From assembly GCA_965204925.1 (NCBI GenBank), contig OZ242021.1:2294001-2358000 (forward strand): a stretch of DNA of 64,000 bases. Reading direction: 5' to 3'. Made by a program: the position numbers and the translations under genes. The notes under the pieces are model-generated. The model was not told where the DNA came from, did no database searches, and was given only the letters and a program-made list of their open reading frames with translations. The DNA comes from G963663315 sp965204925 (GTDB lineage Bacteria; Pseudomonadota; Gammaproteobacteria; Arenicellales; Poriferihabitantaceae). Shown here piece after piece: positions 20,296-28,428 of this stretch (within the stretch, counting starts at the first letter, position 1; every line of letters starts with the position of its first letter).

Positions 20296-20654
20296 CAGAC
20301 CGAATACGAATGCGGTGATAACATGACCGGTATGTGGCAGCGCATTCCAGGGGCGGGTATGACAAAACGGATAACCACTGATTCGACGATTGAGCGCTCA
20401 TTCATGTTCTTCGATACGGCCCCGGAGAAATAATCGGCGCTGTGTAATACCAGTTCGTATTCGCCGCCAGCGTTGTCTGCCTCGACCGATTCACAAATCC
20501 GGCCTTCGGTGTCAGCGAATACGTCGAATACCAGTGTTTTGCCGCCCCCTGCGTCACAGTGAAAAAGGCGGGCGCGAATTCCTGCCGCCGAGCCGCCCGT
20601 GACGGAATCGAGAATGTGTGAAGAAACTGCCGCTATGCCGCCCATGTCGCTCAT
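20283..20654 (-). CDS. Transthyretin-like protein of the 5-hydroxyisourate hydrolase family
   Basis: 123 aa. It shows the family's N-terminal SSHILDSVTGGSAAG, a conserved arginine in DTEGRI and the C-terminal MRCHIPVMLSPHSYS, so the catalytic-type His, Arg and His are present. The terminal tetrapeptide YRGS that marks true 5-hydroxyisourate hydrolases is replaced by VWWSQ. No other urate genes are visible here. It overlaps the TPP-enzyme gene by 4 bp (ATGA). It may act on a different cyclic amide or be a divergent hydrolase of this pathway. Confidence 0.7.
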   Translation of the reverse strand: MSDMGGIAAVSSHILDSVTGGSAAGIRARLFHCDAGGGKTLVFDVFADTEGRICESVEADNAGGEYELVLHSADYFSGAVSKNMNERSIVESVVIRFVIPAPGMRCHIPVMLSPHSYSVWWSQ

Positions 20655-22351
20655 TCGATGGATGCCTTGTCACGTTTGCTGGTTGTTGCCAGCACAATCG
20701 GGCTGATATGTCCGACTGTCCTTACATCCACGCAAGCAGTTTTTCCGCTGGCAATTGCCCGCTTCAGCGCCGGTACAATCTGTTGGCGCTTTTCCACACG
20801 TTCCCCGTATCCTCCCAGTCCCGAAAACAATGTGTGGAAGGGGATATCGCGAAAATCAGTGGCAAAATGTTTGCCACCGGCAAACAGACGCTCCTGTTGC
20901 TGGGAAATACAATCCAGGCCGCCGTTGTTGTCGGTCACGACAACAATCGGCAGATTTTCCTGAAACGAGACTTCGATACTTGAGCCGCCGGACAGGAATG
21001 CGCCGTCTCCGCTGATGACCACTACATTGCGCTGTGGATTGTCCAGCTTTGCGGCGATGGCGAACGGGACACCGACACCGAGCATGCTGAAACTGCCGGG
21101 ATGCAGAATATTGCCAAACTTCTGCCCGTTCCAGCCCGCGATGTTGATGGCGATTTCCGACCAGAAATGTGTGTTGCCGCCGTCAATCACCAGACAGTCT
21201 TCTTCCTGCATCACGGTTTGCACGTCAAGAGCCAGTTGCAGGGGATGGATTCTGTCATTGTCCAATAGCGGAATATCGGCGAGCATTCGTTCTACCCACT
21301 GCCCCCGTTTTTGTCGATTGCTTGCAAGCCAGCTTCGTCTGAAAGGCGCGAGCGTTTTCAGCGCCTCGAAGAATGCGCCAGGGTCGCTCAGCAGCACATG
21401 ATCGGCTGCGCGGTTGAGCCCGATCTCTTCATGCGAGCCGTTGACGCAGATCAGCTGCGTCGATTCAGGGAACAGCGGCGGGTTCCCGAAATTCATCTGG
21501 TTATCAAGGCGCCCTCCGACCATGATTACGACATCCGCCTCGCGCAGGGCGAAGTCGGACGGCGCGTATTGATGAATGTCGGCCAGTCCCATCCAGGCGT
21601 TGCATTCCTCACCCAGAAGTTTTTGATGGTATGGCACATTGAAAACCGGGATGCCGAGCAGGCGGGCAGTATCTTCGAGTTGTGATTCGGCTCGGGACCA
21701 CCACACTCCGTGTCCGCCAATCAGCGCCGGTTTGTTCGCGTTGCGTATCACATTCAGAACCGCGGACAAATCATCCGGGCATGGCCATGCGCGCGGTGGT
21801 TTTTTTGCCGTGCGGTCGAACGGGCGTTCGCCGCGCATTGCGTTTTCTTCGTACGAACTGAACATGATGTCCACCGGCACACTCAAATGTACCGCTCCGG
21901 GATAACCGCTTAGCGCAATTTTCCAGGCGCGGTCCACAAATTCCGGTATGCGCTCGCCATCGGTTATCAAGGCGCTGTACTTTGTCAGCGGCGCCGCGAT
22001 CGCGACATCGTCAATTTCCTTGAAGCCGCCGCTTCCCTGCCGCTTCAGTGTACTGGAGCCGGTGACGAAAATGACCGGGGAACGCTCGCCCCAGGCTTCC
22101 ATCATGGCCGGAACGGCATTGGCGAATCCTTCCGGTCCGACCAGGCAGACCGCCGGGCTACGGGTGATGCGTGTATATCCGTCAGCCAGATGCCCGGCAA
22201 CCTGCTCATGTGGAGCATTCAGTACCGCGATATCGCATTGCATAAATCCTTCGAGCGCAGGATTGCAAAATCCACCGCTCAGAGTGAAAACCCGGGTAAC
22301 CCCTTTTTCCTTGAGGGCTCGCGCCAGTAATGCGCCGCCGCGTACTTTCAT
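20651..22351 (-). CDS. Thiamine-pyrophosphate enzyme, acetolactate synthase-like
   Basis: Three-domain TPP enzyme of about 566 aa. The catalytic glutamate is in NAPHEQVAGHLADGY near residue 46, and the TPP-magnesium motif is GDGAFLSGGSSIEVSFQ...NNGG near residue 450. It is not sulfoacetaldehyde acetyltransferase, whose N-terminal signature differs. It lies directly after a 2-hydroxyacid oxidase, so decarboxylation or ligation of the resulting 2-oxo acid is a reasonable guess. Start at MKVRGGALLARAL is preferred; the earlier in-frame ATG at 22399 is inside the upstream gene and yields an unconserved tryptophan-rich leader. Confidence 0.8.
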   Translation of the reverse strand: MKVRGGALLARALKEKGVTRVFTLSGGFCNPALEGFMQCDIAVLNAPHEQVAGHLADGYTRITRSPAVCLVGPEGFANAVPAMMEAWGERSPVIFVTGSSTLKRQGSGGFKEIDDVAIAAPLTKYSALITDGERIPEFVDRAWKIALSGYPGAVHLSVPVDIMFSSYEENAMRGERPFDRTAKKPPRAWPCPDDLSAVLNVIRNANKPALIGGHGVWWSRAESQLEDTARLLGIPVFNVPYHQKLLGEECNAWMGLADIHQYAPSDFALREADVVIMVGGRLDNQMNFGNPPLFPESTQLICVNGSHEEIGLNRAADHVLLSDPGAFFEALKTLAPFRRSWLASNRQKRGQWVERMLADIPLLDNDRIHPLQLALDVQTVMQEEDCLVIDGGNTHFWSEIAINIAGWNGQKFGNILHPGSFSMLGVGVPFAIAAKLDNPQRNVVVISGDGAFLSGGSSIEVSFQENLPIVVVTDNNGGLDCISQQQERLFAGGKHFATDFRDIPFHTLFSGLGGYGERVEKRQQIVPALKRAIASGKTACVDVRTVGHISPIVLATTSKRDKASIE

Positions 22352-22361
22352 TGTGTTTTTG

Positions 22362-23486
22362 TCAAATTGCACCCACCACCACGCTCCGGTCCACATCATT
22401 GATATCCGGTTTGCCGATTTGCGCCAGCGTAGTATCGACCTGTTCGGTCAGGATATCCATGACATCATTCAGGCCGCGTTCCCCGCCGCCGCCGACGGCA
22501 TACAGGAATGGGCGGCCCAGCATCACAAAATCAGCGCCGAACGCGAGCGCCTTGATGATTGCTTCACCGTTGCGAATACCGCTGTCGAAAATGATTGTGC
22601 AGTTACCGTCTACGGCGGCCCGAATCGCCGGCAGCGCCTGTATGGCCGCGGGGGCGCCGTCCAGTTGCCGGCCGCCATGATTGGATACGTAAATCGCGTC
22701 CACCCCGGCTTCCCGGATATGCACGGCATCGTCCACTGACAGCACTCCCTTGACAACCAGCTTGCCGTTCCAGCGTGCGCGCAGACGCTTGAGAAATTGC
22801 AGATCGACCTTGCCGCGGCTCTCGTTGCGCACAAACTTCCCGCGGGTATTATCGCCAGCGTTGTTGGCTACTGCCGGCACGCCTTTCACCAGGGTTGAAA
22901 TGGACCACGCGGGATGGGTTGCAAAATCGAAAAACTGCTTCATGCCGATTTTCAACGGAGCCTGGAAACCATTGCGCTGTTCACGCGGGCGCACCGCGAC
23001 CGTCGGCACATCGACGGTCAGCATGAGTACGTCGTAGCCTGCTTCTTCGGCGCGCCGGACCATATCAAAAGCGATTTCTTGCGACTGGCCTACATACAGT
23101 TGAAACCAGGCGCATTCGCCGGCGCGCTGCCGGGTAATCTCGATGCTGCTGGATGCCATCGTCGACAGTCCCAGCGGAATGTTGTACCTGACCGCCGCTG
23201 CCGCCAGCATTTTGTCGGCGCCGGGCCAAGCGAGATCACACATACCCATCGGGGCAATTCCGAACGGACGGTCCCACTCGCGGCCGAGGCATGTTTTTTT
23301 CATGCTGCGGTTTTCGACATTGAGCAATACCCGCGGTTGCAAGCGGATCCGTTCGAGCCGTTGGCGATTCATGCCGGCCGCAATCTCGTCTCCTGCCGCG
23401 CCGTCAATGTAATCGAATATGATCGCCGGCAGGCGCCGCTTCGCCGCCGCGCGCGCGCGCTCCACTGTGAAGAATCTGTCTGGCAT
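22362..23486 (-). CDS. FMN-dependent alpha-hydroxyacid oxidase/dehydrogenase
   Basis: Glycolate oxidase/lactate dehydrogenase (LldD) family, about 374 aa. The FMN and catalytic motif VSNHGGRQLDG is clear, as are FDYIDGAAGDE near the N-terminus, APMGMCDLAWPGAD and the phosphate-binding FDSGIRNGEAI...GADFVMLGRP. It oxidises a 2-hydroxy acid to the 2-oxo acid; the chain substrate cannot be read. Start at MPDRFFTVERARAA is chosen because the longer frame overlaps the upstream gene. It precedes the TPP enzyme by 10 bp. Confidence 0.88.
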   Translation of the reverse strand: MPDRFFTVERARAAAKRRLPAIIFDYIDGAAGDEIAAGMNRQRLERIRLQPRVLLNVENRSMKKTCLGREWDRPFGIAPMGMCDLAWPGADKMLAAAAVRYNIPLGLSTMASSSIEITRQRAGECAWFQLYVGQSQEIAFDMVRRAEEAGYDVLMLTVDVPTVAVRPREQRNGFQAPLKIGMKQFFDFATHPAWSISTLVKGVPAVANNAGDNTRGKFVRNESRGKVDLQFLKRLRARWNGKLVVKGVLSVDDAVHIREAGVDAIYVSNHGGRQLDGAPAAIQALPAIRAAVDGNCTIIFDSGIRNGEAIIKALAFGADFVMLGRPFLYAVGGGGERGLNDVMDILTEQVDTTLAQIGKPDINDVDRSVVVGAI

Positions 23487-23532
23487 GCGATCAAGCAGTG
23501 AGTCTTGAATCCGGTTCCGTGTCGGTTCTGTA

Positions 23533-24480
23533 TCAAAAGTGGGGCAGGGGGCGCGATTCCGATAAAAATTGCTTTGTGTTTTCCCGATAGGCCGCGCATT
23601 TTTGCAGATAGCGGGCGGAACTGACCGGCATGGGTACACGAACGTTCGATATCCAGGTGATCAATTCCTTGCCGTTGTGGAGCAGCCTTGTGCCGTGTTT
23701 GATATGGCGCTCCAGTCCGGAGGGCGCCGCGGCGGGAATGTTCGCGCGGAAATTCAGTATTTTCTCGCCGTCCGCGACGAACTCCGGCCAGATTGTCAGG
23801 TAATCCGGGTCACTGCGCAGGACTTCACTTTCGTTTTTCGCGATCCGGATAAAGTCATCGATCAGCTTGCCGGAGCCTGCAAACCATTCGAGGCAGCAGA
23901 TCGAGCGTTTTATTTCCAGCCCGATTTCGTCGATCTCGCGCATTGCCTGTGCAATTTTTCTGTAGCGGCTGCAATAGTACTCGGCAATCGACATGGTAAA
24001 TACCTTGACCGGTTCTCCCCACAGTTCATCGACCCCTTCTTCTCCACTGTGATGTTTGACGTTATTGCTTAAGGACAGCGCTTCCGATAAACAACTGGAA
24101 CACTGGCGCATCAGCTCGTCGTCCGGGGTGATATGTACGCCGCGTTGTTCGAGGTCCACGATCGTAGTGAATATATCGGTAGCGCGATTGAACAGGGCGC
24201 CGGCCAGCATTGCAGCGTTTACCCGCTTGCGCTGTTCATCCGTTTCCTGTTCCCATGCCAGTCTGACCGACTCCAGCTTGTCTCCGGGAGTGTTGATTCC
24301 GGGTTCGGTATGATGGAACGTTCTGCGGGTCAGGGCATCCAGCAGTTTCTTTTTTTCGGAAAGCGACTCTTGCGGCGGTTCGTAATAACGAATCCAGTAG
24401 CCGTCGAAATAAATATGATCGACATTGGCAAACTGGCGGATTTCACCATTTTCGGCAGGCCCTGTTCTGTTCGCAGCCAT
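23533..24480 (-). CDS. Uncharacterised protein in the catabolic operon
   Basis: 315 aa, not recognised. It looks soluble and mostly helical, with no signal peptide or membrane segment. Notable features are a cysteine pair in MRQCSSCLSEAL and another in RSICCLEWFAGSG, and many histidines and acidic residues in the first 170 residues. It lies 44 bp after the aminotransferase and just before the hydroxyacid oxidase, so it should belong to the pathway. A regulatory or metal-binding role is possible, but there is no homology-based support from what I can see. Confidence 0.75.
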   Translation of the reverse strand: MAANRTGPAENGEIRQFANVDHIYFDGYWIRYYEPPQESLSEKKKLLDALTRRTFHHTEPGINTPGDKLESVRLAWEQETDEQRKRVNAAMLAGALFNRATDIFTTIVDLEQRGVHITPDDELMRQCSSCLSEALSLSNNVKHHSGEEGVDELWGEPVKVFTMSIAEYYCSRYRKIAQAMREIDEIGLEIKRSICCLEWFAGSGKLIDDFIRIAKNESEVLRSDPDYLTIWPEFVADGEKILNFRANIPAAAPSGLERHIKHGTRLLHNGKELITWISNVRVPMPVSSARYLQKCAAYRENTKQFLSESRPLPHF

Positions 24481-24524
24481 CTGAATTGCCCGCTACCTGT
24501 ATCCATGCAGACGGAATGCAAGGA

Positions 24525-25889
24525 CTAATTACCCAGCGCTTGCAACGTTTCGTCGAAACTTGTCTCGATCAGGTTATGGAGATCGTCTATTTGCGCCTTG
24601 CTGATGATCAAGGGAGGACAGATGACCATCGCGTCTCCTATGGCGCGCATGATCAGTCCGTTTTTCATACACACGTCGCGACAGGTTTTGGCAGCTCCTC
24701 CCTTTTCGTCGTACTTCTCCCTTGTATCCTTGTTTTTGACCAGTTCGAATGCGCCGAGGAAGCCGACTCCCCGTGCTTCACCGACTAGCGGATGATCGCC
24801 CAGAGAAGCGATTTTCGACTGAAGATAATCCATCGTCGTGTCCCTTGCCTGCTCAATAATCCTTTCCTCGCGCAGGATTTGGAGATTTTTCAGCGCTACC
24901 GCACATGCCACCGGATGTCCGGAGTACGTATAACCGTGCATGAACTCGCTGTCTTTTGCATCCAGTACTTCCGCCACGCGGTCCGCAATCATGACCGCTC
25001 CGACAGGCTGATAGCCGGAAGACAATCCTTTTGCCAGGGTCATCAGATCGGCATCAATGCTATAGGTATCAATACCGAACCATTCCCCGGTACGTCCAAA
25101 TCCACAAATGACCTCGTCGGCACACAGCAACACATCGTATTTTCGGCAGATTCGGTTGATTTCCGGCCAGTATGTTCGCGGTGGCACAATAACGCCTCCG
25201 GCGCCCTGTACCGGCTCGGCGATAAAAGCCGCCACGCGGTCGGCGCCGACTTCAAGTATCTTGTTTTCAAACGCCCTGGCGCATTGCACGCCGAACTCAT
25301 CTGCATCCATGCCGCTGCCCTCACGGTAGTGATAAGGCTGGGCAATATGCTCGATGTTCGGAATCGGCAGTCCACCCTGGGCGTGCATCCCTTTCATGCC
25401 GCCGAGACTGCTCCCGGCCAGGGTGCTGCCGTGATAAGCGTTATGGCGGCTGATTACGATATTACGCTCCGGTTGATTCTGGCGTTCCCAGAAATACCGC
25501 ACCATTCTTACTACGGTATCGTTGCCGTCCGAGCCCGAACAGCCGAAAAACGCACGGTTGATATGCGGCGGGGTAACGCTTGCCAGCATTTCCGCAAGCT
25601 CGACGGCAGGCAGCTGGGCGGTCTGGAAGAAGCTGTTGTAGTAGGGCAATTGTTCCATTTGCAATTTCGCCGCTTCGGCAAGCTCGGTTCTGCCGTAGCC
25701 GATATTGACGCACCACAGGCCGGACATGGCGTCCAGGTACTTTTTGCCGTCGCTGTCATGGATATAGATATTTTCGGCGCCGGTAATGATGCGAGCTCCC
25801 TGTTTATACATATCCGTGTGGTTGGTAAACGGATGAATATAGTGCTTGCGGTCAAGAGTCTGAAGTTCGGCGGTATCGTATTGTCGCAT
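24525..25889 (-). CDS. Class III omega-aminotransferase (SpuC-like)
   Basis: PLP-dependent aminotransferase, about 454 aa, with strong resemblance to pyruvate-dependent putrescine/omega-amine aminotransferases: MSGLWCVNIGYGR near the N-terminus, ADEVICGFGRTGEWFG and the PLP lysine in LAKGLSSGYQPVGAV. It moves the terminal amino group of a diamine or omega-amino acid (or taurine-like amine) to pyruvate or 2-oxoglutarate. Start at MRQYDTAEL (25889) is preferred; a GTG at 25934 gives 15 more residues. Second gene of the operon after sat. Confidence 0.88.
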   Translation of the reverse strand: MRQYDTAELQTLDRKHYIHPFTNHTDMYKQGARIITGAENIYIHDSDGKKYLDAMSGLWCVNIGYGRTELAEAAKLQMEQLPYYNSFFQTAQLPAVELAEMLASVTPPHINRAFFGCSGSDGNDTVVRMVRYFWERQNQPERNIVISRHNAYHGSTLAGSSLGGMKGMHAQGGLPIPNIEHIAQPYHYREGSGMDADEFGVQCARAFENKILEVGADRVAAFIAEPVQGAGGVIVPPRTYWPEINRICRKYDVLLCADEVICGFGRTGEWFGIDTYSIDADLMTLAKGLSSGYQPVGAVMIADRVAEVLDAKDSEFMHGYTYSGHPVACAVALKNLQILREERIIEQARDTTMDYLQSKIASLGDHPLVGEARGVGFLGAFELVKNKDTREKYDEKGGAAKTCRDVCMKNGLIMRAIGDAMVICPPLIISKAQIDDLHNLIETSFDETLQALGN

Positions 25890-25940
25890 GAGAATGTATG
25901 TTCGCTGATTGGTGGGATTGAACGGATTTTCCACGTTAAT

Positions 25941-27149
25941 TTACGTCTGCCCGGTCTGTCCAGAACGGGCAGACCGGTAGTAATTCATGAGGATCGCGGC
26001 GACTTCCGGGCGTGAAAATTCGGGCGGAAGAGGGGTTCCTTCGGACAGCATCTCCCGCACCCGGGTTCCCGACAAAATAACGAAATCCGACAGTTCATGG
26101 TCAGGCGCTTCTCTCATCATGACGACCCTGTTCATTTTTTTCGAGTATGCGGTATGATCCGCATTGAATATCCTGATCTCCAGCGCCCCATGCGGGATTT
26201 CGTTATCAAAAATGGTCTGGGCATCGAAAGCTCCGTAGTAATCGCTGACGCCAGCATGGTCGCGGCCTATGATGAAATGCGTGGCGCCCATGTTTTGACG
26301 GAAAATGGCATGTAATACCGCTTCCCGCGGCCCGGCGTAGAGCATGTCGAAGCCATACCCGGCAATGATCATCGTATTCTTCGGAAAGTAGTTTTCAACC
26401 ATGGCCCGGATCGCCTCATCGCGGACATCGGCAGGGATGTCTCCGGGCTTGAGTTTGCCCAGCAGCATGTGGATAACGCAGCCGTCCGCTCCCACCCGTT
26501 GCATGGCAGTGCGGCAGAGTTCCTCATGCGCGCGGTGCATCGGGTTGCGGGTCTGGAATGCGACCACCCGGCGCCAGCCGTTGGCATTGATTCGCTCGCG
26601 GATTTCCCCGGCCGTTCTGAATGTTCGTGGAAACTCCGTTCTGAAGTAGCTGAAATTGAGGACCCGTATCGGCCCGGACAACAGGGTTCTGCCCTGGGTC
26701 AGAAATTCGCAAACCCCGGGGTGCGTCCGGTCGCGGGTGCGGTAAACCTGATCACAGATTTCCAGCATGTCGTCTTCCGGCATCTGTTCGATGCCGTTGA
26801 CCTGCATGACCGCCAGGGCGGGGTGGCCACGCACATTGGGGTCCAGCAATGCGACAGGCTGCCCGATTTCAATATGCCCGGCCTGTTCAACGAGGCAAAC
26901 CACCGGCGCCGGCCAGAACAAGCCGTCCGTGGTACGCATGCGCCGGGCGACGCTCATGCTGTCCGCCCTGTTCATGAATCCGGCAAGCGGCGTGAAATAG
27001 CCCGCTCCCAGCATAACGGCATTGGCCGCCCCCGCGGAACTCATGAGTACGCTGTCAAGCGCGCGCGCGTGGTCTGCAAGATCCTGTCTTTCCCCGGCAT
27101 CACTGACATAAAGCGGATGCAATTCGTCTGAAGCGTGGGGTTTGATCAT
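25941..27149 (-). CDS. sat: Sulfate adenylyltransferase (homo-oligomeric Sat)
   Basis: ATP sulfurylase, 402 aa, without a fused APS kinase. The nucleotide-binding motifs QTRNPMHRAHEE (residues 199-210) and GRDHAGVSDYYG are visible. This form occurs in sulfur oxidisers (APS to sulfate plus ATP) as well as in assimilation. It heads the operon, its stop lying 7 bp from the GTG alternative start of the aminotransferase. No APS reductase is nearby. The link to DmdA-like and TPP enzymes suggests handling of sulfur released from an organic compound. Confidence 0.93.
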   Translation of the reverse strand: MIKPHASDELHPLYVSDAGERQDLADHARALDSVLMSSAGAANAVMLGAGYFTPLAGFMNRADSMSVARRMRTTDGLFWPAPVVCLVEQAGHIEIGQPVALLDPNVRGHPALAVMQVNGIEQMPEDDMLEICDQVYRTRDRTHPGVCEFLTQGRTLLSGPIRVLNFSYFRTEFPRTFRTAGEIRERINANGWRRVVAFQTRNPMHRAHEELCRTAMQRVGADGCVIHMLLGKLKPGDIPADVRDEAIRAMVENYFPKNTMIIAGYGFDMLYAGPREAVLHAIFRQNMGATHFIIGRDHAGVSDYYGAFDAQTIFDNEIPHGALEIRIFNADHTAYSKKMNRVVMMREAPDHELSDFVILSGTRVREMLSEGTPLPPEFSRPEVAAILMNYYRSARSGQTGQT

Positions 27150-27209
27150 GCCGAATTCTGATTATCGGGGGCGGGGCGAATGCAAAACAGGCTGTTTTGA
27201 TCAGTTGCC

Positions 27210-28289
27210 TCAACAGTTGCGGCGCTGCCTGACAGCATCTGCAAGGGCGGCCATCATTTCCTGTGTCGTGTCTATGTCGGTACAGGCATCGGTGATACTC
27301 TGGCCGTACGTTTTCGCTTGACCGTCAATGACGTCCTGACGGCCTGCCACGAGATGGCTTTCGATCATGACGCCGTTGATCCTGCGGTCTCCGGACGCGA
27401 TTTGTCCTGCCACATCGGTGCAGACTCTCACCTGGTTTTCAGGCATTTTCCGGCTGTTGGCATGACTGAAATCAATCATCACCCGGGGTCTCAGGCCGGC
27501 TGCGGCCAGTTTGTCACACGCTTCGTTCACACTTTGCCTGTCGTAGTTCGGGGATTTGCCCCCGCGCAAAATAATATGGCAGTCCGGATTGCCGGTGGTA
27601 CTGAAAATAGCGGATTGCCCGGATTTGGTCAGGGACAGAAAATGATGGGGCCTGGCGGCTGCCCGCAATCCGTCTACTGCGATGTCCAGATTGCCATTGG
27701 TTCCGTTTTTGAATCCGACCGGGCAGGACAGCCCCGAGCTCAGCTCCCTGTGCACCTGGCTTTCGGTCGTTCTCGCGCCGATCGCTCCCCAGGAGATCAG
27801 GTCGGCGACATACTGCGGAGTGATGATATCAAGATACTCGGTGCCCGCCGGAACTCCGAGGTCGTTGAGGTCGAGCAACAGCCTTCTCGCCGTTCGCAGC
27901 CCCTTGTTGATATCGAAAGTGTTATCCAGATCGGGGTCATTGATCAGTCCTTTCCAGCCTACTGTTGTTCGCGGCTTTTCAAAATACACTCGCATGACGA
28001 TGACAAGCTCTTCCTCGTGCTTTTCCCTGAGTGGAAGCAGTCGTTCGGCATATTCGATCGCTGCAACCGGGTCATGGATTGAACAGGGCCCCGAAATGAC
28101 GAGCAGTCGGTCGTCGTCTCCTGTCAGTATGTTGCGGACTGCCTCGCGGGTGGTCAATATCGTTGCGATCGAGCGGTTTGTTATCGGTAATTCGGCATTG
28201 ATTTTCGCCGGATTGATTACCTTCTTGATGCTGGCAATTCGCAGATCGTCTGTGCGGATTGCCTGACGGTCTGTTTTAATGGAAGTCAC
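27210..28289 (-). CDS. 3-deoxy-7-phosphoheptulonate (DAHP) synthase, class I
   Basis: First enzyme of the shikimate pathway, joining phosphoenolpyruvate and erythrose 4-phosphate. 359 aa, the AroF/G/H type. Signature stretches are VISGPCSIHD, ESQVHRELSSGLSCPVGFKNGT and VMIDFSHANS. Start codon GTG. It is monocistronic or a lone neighbour of the sat operon (61 bp away). Which aromatic amino acid inhibits it cannot be read here. Confidence 0.93.
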   Translation of the reverse strand: MTSIKTDRQAIRTDDLRIASIKKVINPAKINAELPITNRSIATILTTREAVRNILTGDDDRLLVISGPCSIHDPVAAIEYAERLLPLREKHEEELVIVMRVYFEKPRTTVGWKGLINDPDLDNTFDINKGLRTARRLLLDLNDLGVPAGTEYLDIITPQYVADLISWGAIGARTTESQVHRELSSGLSCPVGFKNGTNGNLDIAVDGLRAAARPHHFLSLTKSGQSAIFSTTGNPDCHIILRGGKSPNYDRQSVNEACDKLAAAGLRPRVMIDFSHANSRKMPENQVRVCTDVAGQIASGDRRINGVMIESHLVAGRQDVIDGQAKTYGQSITDACTDIDTTQEMMAALADAVRQRRNC

Positions 28290-28358
28290 GTGCAGGTTCT
28301 GTGGTCGAAATGATGAGGATGGATTGTACTTTTATACTCCTCATCTGTTAAGTGATTA

Positions 28359-28388
28359 TTGCAATAAAATATCCATATCGCGGATAAT
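28359..28388 (+). promoter_or_regulatory. Candidate promoter for the MttB-family gene
   Basis: TTGCAA (28359-28364), an 18-bp spacer and GATAAT (28383-28388) precede the ATG at 28429. The -35 lies inside the 12-bp palindrome TTATTGCAATAA (28357-28368), which could be an operator shared with the divergent DAHP synthase gene. Confidence 0.4.
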
Positions 28389-28428
28389 CGCGCCGATTAC
28401 AACCAGATTCTTTCACAGGCAGCGCTGT

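Noticed and set aside
20651..22351. Sulfoacetaldehyde acetyltransferase (Xsc)
   Set aside because: TPP enzyme next to a transaminase suggested a taurine route, but the N-terminal and substrate-region signatures differ from Xsc.
28279..28428. Long N-terminal extension of the MttB-family protein
   Set aside because: The leader is unconserved, covers the promoter and overlaps the divergent gene. The family start is at 28429.
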